The notes beneath the pieces are model-generated. The model saw only the letters and a program-made list of their open reading frames with translations, was not told where the DNA came from and ran no database searches. Positions 56,271 through 64,000 of a stretch of DNA of 64,000 bases are shown here, piece after piece. The position numbers and the translations under genes were made by a program. Positions within the stretch are counted from its first letter, which is position 1. Every line of letters starts with the position of its first letter. The DNA comes from Corylus avellana. Lineage: Eukaryota > Streptophyta > Magnoliopsida > Fagales > Betulaceae. The stretch is from assembly GCF_901000735.1 (NCBI RefSeq), contig NC_081546.1, positions 21,861,009 to 21,925,008 on the forward strand. Reading direction: 5' to 3'.

Positions 56271-56512
56271 GGAACAAAGTTTTCTTCCAAATTGAGTTGG
56301 AGGAATTTTTTTCAACCTAACATATAAAAGTGACATGTGTTCCTTAATATGTGAGATGCACATGTTTTTTTAATAGCAGGAATAAAGTTGGAATAAATTT
56401 TATTAAAAACTCATGTGCATTTCAAATGTTATTAAAAAAATGAACACATGTCACTTTTATAAACTAGGTTAAAGAGAATTCTTCCAACCCAGTTTGGAGG
56501 AAAACTTTGTCC
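56271..56512. mobile_element. Foldback MITE in the EXO1B promoter region
   Basis: GGAACAAAGTTTTCTTCC is mirrored by GGAGGAAAACTTTGTCC. Inner arms AAAAGTGACATGTGTTC / GAACACATGTCACTTTT and ATGCACATG / CATGTGCAT continue the fold. It ends about 240 bp before the EXO1B ATG. Confidence 0.8.
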
Positions 56513-56635
56513 ATGAGAAAATAAAAGGAAGCAATCTGGGCCTTTGATTGAACACAAAATTTTAATTAAAAAAAAAGATTAAATATATAATTGTTAATTT
56601 TTGAACGTTGCCTCCTTATTTTGATATTTGCTTTT

Positions 56636-56644
56636 CTTCCCGCC
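56636..56644 (+). promoter_or_regulatory. E2F-like site and TATA region of EXO1B
   Basis: CTTCCCGCC differs from the E2F consensus (TTTCCCGC) at its first base and lies 16 bp upstream of TATATATTT (56660). S-phase and repair genes often carry E2F sites; the match here is one base short, so it is tentative. Confidence 0.3.
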
Positions 56645-56754
56645 ATTCTCTCCCACTCGTATATATTTTAACTTTCTTCCATTTTCTCTTTTCCCTCCTT
56701 ATACTCTCACCCCAAACAAAAAAACTCAAAACCCAGAAGAATCCGAAGGAGCAA

Positions 56755-59700
56755 ATGGGTATCAAAGACCTTCTCAGATTCATGAAGCCCTTCATTGAAC
56801 CCATCCACATCAAAAAATATGCCGGCAAGCGTGTAAATATCCTTACCCTTTTTTCCCCTTTTCTTCTTTGAATCGGGCATTTTCTTCCGAAGATTTTATT
56901 TTATTTTATTTTTTTAAAAAACCATTTTTGCAGGTGGGTATCGATGCGTATTCATGGCTTCACAAAGGAGGTAGGTCAATGTTTATGTAAATGTGGCTTT
57001 CATTGTATTCTACATTGGGTGTGTGAAATGAAAGAAATGAACTTGACAAAAAAAAAAAAAAATTGGTGGGGCAGCTTATTCATGTAGCATGGAGCTTTGT
57101 CTGAATTCGGATAGCGATAGGAAAATGCGATACTTGGAATTCTTTATGCACCGAATCAATCTGCTTCGGCACCATAAGATTACGCCCGTAGTCGTTTTCG
57201 ACGGCGGGAATATTCCGAGTAAGTCCTCCACCGAGCAAGAGCGACACAGGCACGTTTAATAACATCCCACTTTTTTTTTTTCTTCTACATTTAAAAAAAA
57301 AAAAAAATTTAAGATGTGGGAATGCCTCATTTTGATTCAGGAAGCGAAAAGATAATCTTGGATTGGCAATGGCCAAGCTCAAAGAAGGAAATGTTACTGC
57401 TGCCTCTGAGCTCTTCCAGGTATAGCTACTGCAATTTTCTTCCTTTTTTATTTTTATTTTTTATTTTTTACTTTTCTTTTCTTTCAATGGGTTATTGCTT
57501 ATTGTTAGAATATTAATTGAATGATTAAACTGATAATTTCATATTTGTTTAAGTTTTTGAGATAATTAATGATTTAATATGGTAAAAGAGCGATGATCTA
57601 AAGTTCGAATTCTGACTCTGATGTTTATCTCACATTTAATGACCAAGTATTGTTGGTTTAAGTTAGGTGGTTGGATTTGACTATTTGGTGTAAGAGACAT
57701 GTTACACATTATTCTCTCAACCATCTTTCAACTATCTCTTTTTGCAAATCCAATAAATTCACCATTGGATTTGTGGATTCGTGTAGATTCACACAAATTC
57801 AATGGTGGATTCACCCATTTACTATAAGGAGATGGGAGAACGATAGGATGGAGAATGATTTTTATTATTTCTCTTAGTTTAATTTGGACATGCTGCTGTG
57901 TTTATTGCCATATTTTGCTAAGTAAAAGTTTTTCTTGTACTCCAACTATCAGACCTGTTGTCTTGAATTTTCTGAGCTATGAAAATGAGAAAACAAATGA
58001 AACCACCAATCTGATTTGATTTGATTTAATTTGGAAGTATTACCCAATTCAAATTTGAGCAATTACTTGAGAGAGTTTGGAATATATCAGGTAAATGAAT
58101 TTCACATTTCACTGCATTACCAAGCATAAATCTTCTTCTCTAAAATTCTCGTGCCATTTTTCTGATATGTTTTACTTATTTTAAAAGCTATCGAAAATAT
58201 ATAAATTTCTACCCTTTTCTATTAGAATATTAATTAAATTATTACATTCACCATTTTCTATCGGTTTAAGTTCTTAGGATAAGTGATGATTTAATATGGG
58301 ACAAAGGTTGATTTAACATGATATTATAGCAAAGGTTCTGATTTCAAACTGTCTTTCTCATTTACCTTCTATTTCAATTACATATTCCATGTGTTGAGCC
58401 AGCTAATAAGCTTTTGAGATAAGTGATAATTTAAATGGTGATGAAATATTTTCAACTTGTAGAGAGCAGTGAGTATCACACCATCCATGGCGCATCAAGT
58501 GATACAGGTACCTAATTTCTATATCTCTGTTAACTATATTCATCTTCTAGGTGTACACATTGTTTCAATGGTTTCCAAATATAACTTGGTATGAAATAAG
58601 CTTTGGGATCTAGATTCACCGCTAGCAACTGTGTCCCTGGTGACCTTTCAGGTTCTTAGATCAGAGAACATTGAATATGTGGTATCGCCATATGAGGCTG
58701 ATGCACAGTTGGCATATCTATGCGGTCTTGAAGCCGAAAAGGGTGGTATTGCCGCAGTGATTACAGAAGATAGTGATCTAATAGCATATGGTTGCCAAGC
58801 TGTAAGAACTCCCACGAAACTTTGATATGATGCAGATGGAGGTCTACTGCTCTCCTGATGACCTCATTTTCATTTTCTATCATTGGAAGTGTTGGTGTTG
58901 TTTTGATTTTTGTATTGGTTGCGAACAGATTATCTTTAAGATGGACAGATACGGCAATGGTGAACAGATGGTGCTAGATAAGGTTTTTGACTCTGTCGCT
59001 CGTACACCTTCTTTCCGACACTTTAATATGGATTTGTTCACAGGTGGGTTCACTGTGACATGCTAAATTTAGTTTGTGTATTTTTTTAGGGCAAAAATAA
59101 AGGTTGTATATGTTAAGAAAACAAAGGTGGATTGAAATCATCAACAAAAACGTGCATATCACACCAAAAATTGATTTCGGTTAACTGAAGGGATTTCCAT
59201 ACCTCATGATGCTGGCAGGCCTTGATGTAATCATACATCTAAAGTGGGTAATAATCTCCTTTCACCAATGAAGTTTGCCTTGAAAGGAATAATGAAGAAA
59301 ATAGTTTTGGCCAACATAACCAAAACTTACTTCTTTCAATTAAATATAAGCTCAGTACAGTTAAGCATGTATATCTAGTTACATCAGACTACAACAGATT
59401 GTTAACAAACTACATCAGAAATTTTAAATTACAAACAAGCTACAAATCAATAAGAGAAAGAGCTCATCAGCTATCCTTAACATGGAGTTGATTTCTGCCG
59501 TGTAGGGTTTAGGGTTTAGGTCTTGAACTTCTGCATTATCCTTATCTTGCTGTGATCTCTCTACATTGATGTCATGATTCGAACTGTTGTGGTTCAAATT
59601 GTTGTTGTCTGACCTGATGCTGTCTGACTTGCTGCTGTTTGAAGTCTTCTGGCTTACATGTCTGACAAATGTTAAAGCAGAAATGTGTTCCATTGTCTTT

Positions 59701-62700
59701 CTGAATGAGTAAAACAATATCTTTCTTGGTGGTTTCCTGTAGATGCATTTGAAAGAATAAGCAGATTAATTGTGGCATTTTCACAGGTATGTGTGTTCTA
59801 GCCGGCTGTGATTTCCTTCCATCTGTTCCAGGAATTGGAATTGTAAAAGCTTATGCCTTGGTTTCCAAGTACCGGAACTTAGACCGTGTAAGTCTTCTCT
59901 ACTTGTTTCTCAAGTGTTCTTATGGAACCATTTCTCTGATCTAAATTTGAAAGCTAGAGTGCATGATCATAAGATAAACAGCTGGATCTGGCCCTTTTTA
60001 TGGGCAGTAGTAGGATATAAAAGATGTAATGTGTTTCATCAGAAGCATTTCTGGTGGGGATAAATGACAACAAGCTAGAAAGGTTTGAAGTTTCAATAGA
60101 TAGTTGTAAGTTAAAGACTTAAAGTTGAAATTTGTTTGGAAAGTTTTCATTTAGGCTCTTTGGAAATATGTTTGCAATGAATCATGATGCAAAGTAAGCT
60201 TTGAATAGAATCAGGTATAGTTTAAGATTGTTAAAGTAAAGATTAAGTGATTAAATTTATTTCTTTCTATCAGTTTAAGCTTTTGGGATAACTGATAATT
60301 TAACATAGTTTATGAGCCAAAGGTCTTGAGATCAAACATTGATTTTGTCAAATCATCCATCATTTAAATTAAATATTCCACGTGTTGAGCTTCGCCTATT
60401 AAAAAGGAGTTTAAGCTCACATGTGAAATGGAGTGTTAAAGTAAGGATTAAGTGATTAAATTTACCTCTTCTAATCAGTTTAAACTTTTGAGATAACTAG
60501 TAATTTAACAAAGATCGCCACAAGCATGACATAACTGGTTGTTGCCGTCACATACACTTAAAAATCAGCTTCTTTCCACCGGAATAAATGGGGCAGCCTT
60601 CAACAGAGTATATTTTCTGAAGAGAATGCTTGTGTTTCAGTTGGCTGCCTCTTTTGGGAAGTCCACATGACATGTGTTTATACTTGTTCTATTAGAAAGG
60701 TATTACATCTGTCACTGTTCTGTGAATGGCTCTTTGGTCTTTGAAAGAACTTGAATGTTACCTAATTTATGTTTCCTAGTTCGTATGAGATGGAAAAATT
60801 CCACTTAGCTAAGCAACCGATGCTATATTGCTCTGCTGAGTTTTTATTGGAAACAAACCAAGGAAAAATATGAGTTTCAAATTTTTGTTTAGGTTCTTAT
60901 ATGGTTTCTCAAGTATCCAAAGGAAGGTTAAACTAAATTTCCGTAAAAGCTTGGTGGAACTTGGTTCTTCTCGTGTTTGAACTCTGGAAGCTCATATATC
61001 ATTGTGGCTAATTCTGGTTGGTGCCACTGTTGTATTTCAATTACTACAAAACAAACCTAACAAGAGAAAGGAAGGCTAGAAAATTAGATTGGTACTCGAA
61101 GAACTGGGAAAAGTCTTTTACTTTCTGGCTGTGATAAACATCAAAATCCTGTCATATTTTTACTCTATTTAGAATAGTGTAAATTTTTGCTATGCTTATT
61201 TCCACCCATTGCTTTAATTTTATCCACTTTCAAACTGATATAAGGCTTTAGTATTGTTACTGCATTAATTTCTTGATTTGGGTTAAAAACAGATTCTAAA
61301 TAGTGAATGTGATAGTTTCCATTTCTTTTCAATTTAAAACTAAAATACGCCTTCAAGTAGTGGCACTTTGCAAATTCCATATGGGCTTAATCTGTTAAAG
61401 ACTCGTGGATTTTCGTAAGTGAAGCCATATTCTGTTGAAAATCTTATAGACTTCCCAAATGGGCTTCTATTATCAAGAAACTCTTCAAAACATCCTTGTG
61501 TGCTCGATTCTTTGTCTACTTTTAAATAGGTAGATTTCGTTGCAAATTTTCCATATTGATTTATAGTTTTAGAGATGAGGTAATGTAAATGATTCATTGC
61601 TATTATGACATTGGTATCCCTAATATGTCTGGCATGTTTGCAGGTTCTATCAGTTTTGAAGTTTGAGAAGGGCAATCAAATGCCTGAAGATTACTCCAAA
61701 TCTTTTACAGAAGCAGTTGCAGTTTTCCAGCATGCCCAAATGTGTGTAGTTTGAGAAAATCTATCACCATTTGAAGAAACCATCACCAATTCCTCATTCT
61801 CTCTTGCATATTTGCAAATGTATACTGGCTTTTTTCCACTTTTATTAGTGACACATACTGCCTTGTTGCTGATATGCAGATATGATCTTAACACTAAAAA
61901 GCTCAAACATATGAAACCTCTTCCAGAAAAGCTTCTACAGTCTCTAAGTGGAGAGCTTGAGTTCCTGGGGCCGTATCCTTTTTTTTAATATTTAATTAAT
62001 TTTGTTTATTCTAATTTCTCAATATACACCAAGGATATCTATGAAGATAACTCGTATTTTTTAGCATTTTTACCATGTGAGACACAATGTGAAATTTAAG
62101 TCTAGGCCATGGTAAAATGAGGTTTGAACCTAAGAGACTTTGTTCTGTTTGACATGATCACCTGTGTGAGTGTTATTGCTACATAGCTTTGCATCTATGC
62201 GACTGCTTATATTTGAGAACCCTTGGAAGTGTGAAATTTAAGATTTGCGTAGTTTTTCCTTAACCAATTATAAAACAGTGAAATGCCTCCATCAATTGCT
62301 ACTGCAATTGCTGAAGGAAATTTAGATCCTATAAGCATGGAGGCCTTTAATCATTTCCCAAGTTCTCGAGGCCATCCAGATCCTGTTGTGATCCAAACTT
62401 CTGATCAACTTCCAAGCCCTAAAGCTGCTGCTGTATCTACACAAGAGAGCTGCTTTACTGTCTTTTCCTCCCACAGAAACAGAGAAATTGATATTGCAGG
62501 TAAATTCTCTGATTCCAGATAACACTTTCTTTTTTTTTTTAATAAGCAATCCCAAATAACTGTTAGAGAATATATTTCCTACATTGAAAGGAAATATATG
62601 AAATTGATATTGTATGTTACTTACCTTATATAAAAGTGATTGTAATCAGGTTTGATGGTAATCAAATCAATCAGATTTGACTACCATAGTTATCTATTTC

Positions 62701-63691
62701 AATTCTTCTATAAATAGGAGCATTTGTATTGTTATATCAATCAAGTAATAAGAGTATAATGTAGCCCTTTGGACTTTATCTGTAGACGTAGGTCATAGAC
62801 CGAACCACGTAGGAAATATATTCTCTAACAATAACAACTATTAACAAGTTTCCAATATATGTTTTAATTTTTGGTAAACATATAATTGTGTTAGCCACAT
62901 TAAGAAAGCAAAGTACAATAAAAGTTCTTTTGGCCCACTAGCAAATTCAAAAGTTTTTCTACACACACACACGACAGACGCATAAAATTAATGCAAGCAT
63001 GTAAATCATGAATTAATATTTGCATGCATTAATGAATGTATCTGTATCATGTAGATACTTATGATACTTGTATGTGGGTCTAAAATTGGATGCCTGTATA
63101 TGAATACTGTGAATTAAATGGCTTCTGAATAACATATAATTGGTATATTCTGGTGGCTATACAGAGAAGCAGACACCAATTTCAAATGATGGTAAATTTT
63201 TGAAGGATGCTGCAGCACTAGAGAAGCTATTTTTGCCATCAGAAATTCATGGAACAGTAGAAAATACAGTGGTTGATAACAGCAATACCCTGATGGTTCC
63301 GGACAACAACCCATTCAAGAAAAGGAAATGTGATGAAATCCAGCTGGTTCAAGTAGAGAGCATTGCTGAACAAGTTTTAGTTGCAACTGATGAAAATTTG
63401 GACATCTTGTGCTTAACTCCTGATAACACTCCACTAGAGTCTGCTAGGAAAAGAAGGCTAAGTGATATTCGCTCAGATCAGATAGCTGAACAAATTTCAG
63501 GGATAACTGAGGTAGAAGATTCAGACATCTTGTGCATAAATTTTGAATCCCAGGGGAGTGTAAATTCTAAGCCTAAAAAGGTCACTGATGGAAAAAGAAG
63601 AGGAAAAACTGAGAAGTCGAAGAGAAGTAATAGCAAGAATTCAGAGAATAAAAATAGCAGCAGTATCTTGAATTTCTTTCCTCGTGTATAG
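56755..63691 (+). CDS. EXO1B: EXO1B-type 5'-3' exonuclease (XPG/FEN1 family)
   Basis: Twelve exons: 56755-56832, 56934-56970, 57075-57249, 57341-57419, 58463-58507, 58652-58801, 58929-59043, 59787-59887, 61644-61741, 61880-61972, 62279-62499, 63165-63691. They total 1719 nt, 572 aa. The start [19 protein letters not shown] is the family's fixed N-terminus. Metal-binding acids are all present: Asp30 ([10 protein letters not shown]), Asp81 (VVVFDGG), Glu153 and Asp155 ([12 protein letters not shown]), Asp178 and Asp180 ([11 protein letters not shown]), Asp235 ([13 protein letters not shown], start of the helix-hairpin-helix). It resembles the Arabidopsis At1g18090 type ([23 protein letters not shown]) more than EXO1A. 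EXO1 resects 5' ends in recombination, telomere processing and mismatch repair in the nucleus. Intron 3 uses a GC donor. The C-terminal 175 residues are a disordered tail with repeated motifs and a PIP-like end. A TRIM and a solo LTR sit in introns. Confidence 0.94.
57503..57670. mobile_element. TRIM-like fragment in EXO1B intron 4
   Basis: Starts TGTTAGAATATTAATTGAAT and reads through GTTTAAGTTTTTGAGATAAT to ATTTAATATGGTAAAAGAGC, parallel to the first LTR and primer-binding region of the intact TRIM at 60229. The 3' part is missing. Another related copy is at 58220-58440. Confidence 0.6.
57695..57885. mobile_element. MITE in EXO1B intron 4
   Basis: TTGCAAATCCAATAAATTCAC...ATGGTGGATTCACCCAT with the outer arms ATTATTCTCTCAACCATC / GATAGGATGGAGAATGAT. 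Same family as 34680-34830. Confidence 0.6.
58220..58440. mobile_element. TRIM-like copy in EXO1B intron 4
   Basis: ATTAGAATATTAATTAAATT...TCGGTTTAAGTTC, then GCAAAGGTTCTGATTTC, CCATGTGTTGAGCC and AAGCTTTTGAGATAAGTGAT. The order matches the intact TRIM, but the ends are decayed. Confidence 0.55.
60229..60510 (+). mobile_element. Intact TRIM with 77-bp LTRs and 5-bp TSD
   Basis: Two direct repeats, 60229-60305 and 60434-60510, both begin TGTTAAAGTAA and end AATTTAACA. AAGAT flanks the whole at 60224-60228 and 60511-60515. Directly after the first repeat, TAGTTTATGAGCC approximates the tRNA-Met primer-binding site (TGGTATCAGAGC). With only 128 bp inside, this is a terminal-repeat retrotransposon in miniature. 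It lies in EXO1B intron 8. Confidence 0.9.
62571..62830 (+). mobile_element. Solo LTR with 22-bp inverted ends in EXO1B intron 11
   Basis: TGTTAGAGAATATATTTCC(TAC) and its complement (GTA)GGAAATATATTCTCTAACA form unusually long inverted ends, flanked by ATAAC at 62566-62570 and 62831-62835. Inside are TATAAATAGGAGC (62713-62725) and GACGTAGGTCATAGACCG, as in copia-type LTRs. No internal region remains. Confidence 0.9.
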
Positions 63692-64000
63692 TTTTTCAAT
63701 TTCTCTTTTAATTATTATTATTATTATTTTTTCCTGAGATTTTTTTGCAGTTCTTTTGAAATTCTTTGCTCGAAGCACTGGTTTTTATATTTTTGACATG
63801 ATCTGAGGTGTCTGTTTATTATGTATCATTGGATGTAGGATGTGATACCCAAAAACAGTTTATGTTTCACTTATAGAAAGCTAGTGAGAAAATATGTTAA
63901 TAAAAATATCCAGAATTTGAAAAAAGTACCATAAAAATATAAAATTAACTGCTGTAAGCCTGCCATAGTTCTGCCTTGGTGAAAAACAAAATTGGGAAGG
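63692..64000. other. EXO1B 3' UTR and flank
   Basis: AT-rich sequence with an (ATT)n run at 63710-63727 and possible poly(A) signals (AATAAAAATA at 63899). No other gene begins before the window ends. Confidence 0.5.

Noticed and set aside
1..64000. CRISPR arrays, bacterial operons or phage
   Set aside because: Spliced genes, TRIM/MITE content and plastid targeting show a plant nuclear genome. The tandem repeats seen are transposon-derived and have no spacer regularity.

Overview
This is a plant nuclear window. Its host genes have plant-type spliced structures, and the space between them is filled with low-copy and miniature transposable elements. The gene set (RACK1, a SNAPC4-like 4R-MYB, a plant alpha-dioxygenase, a plastid-targeted isopropylmalate isomerase small subunit, the plant-specific second EXO1) fits a eudicot. 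The RPM1-like NLR remnant and the repeat style suggest a woody rosid, but I cannot name a species. Three runs of exactly 100 N (4448-4547, 10990-11089, 12786-12885) show a scaffolded draft assembly.

Layout. 1-13500 is repeat-rich: a 2.1 kb solo LTR with target-site duplication, a decayed NLR 3' end, a small Cys-rich secreted-protein gene with truncated relatives nearby, Mutator-type foldback elements (one nested in another), and a gap-bounded block that duplicates 19012-20670. RACK1 lies at 13871-15757. From 16500 to 24000 there is a decayed LTR with a non-LTR insertion inside it, a foldback, and a second small secreted-protein gene (22221-22637). From 24476 to 35373 (minus strand) is a nine-exon SNAPC4/MYB4R1-like gene whose introns hold LINE tails and a hAT-like element. 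35374-45831 is a 10 kb intergenic desert of MITEs, hAT-like and Pack-MULE-like elements. A ten-exon alpha-dioxygenase 2 gene (45832-52532) is convergent with the intronless IPMI small subunit gene (54402-55175, minus). The latter is divergent from the twelve-exon EXO1B gene (56755-63691).

For each of the four intron-containing genes I assembled splice junctions by eye. In every case the exon lengths sum to an exact multiple of three and give a protein of the family's expected type (327, 1054, 634 and 572 aa). The intact genes are housekeeping or metabolic loci with no shared pathway: ribosome scaffold, snRNA transcription, fatty-acid alpha-oxidation, leucine/glucosinolate chain chemistry, DNA repair. 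I see no operon-like or clustered biosynthetic system. The less familiar material is in two unassigned small secreted proteins, a Pack-MULE-like element carrying non-repetitive sequence, an inverted-duplication scar at a hAT-like insertion, repeated motifs in the C-termini of the MYB and EXO1B proteins, and a probable mis-scaffolded allelic contig.
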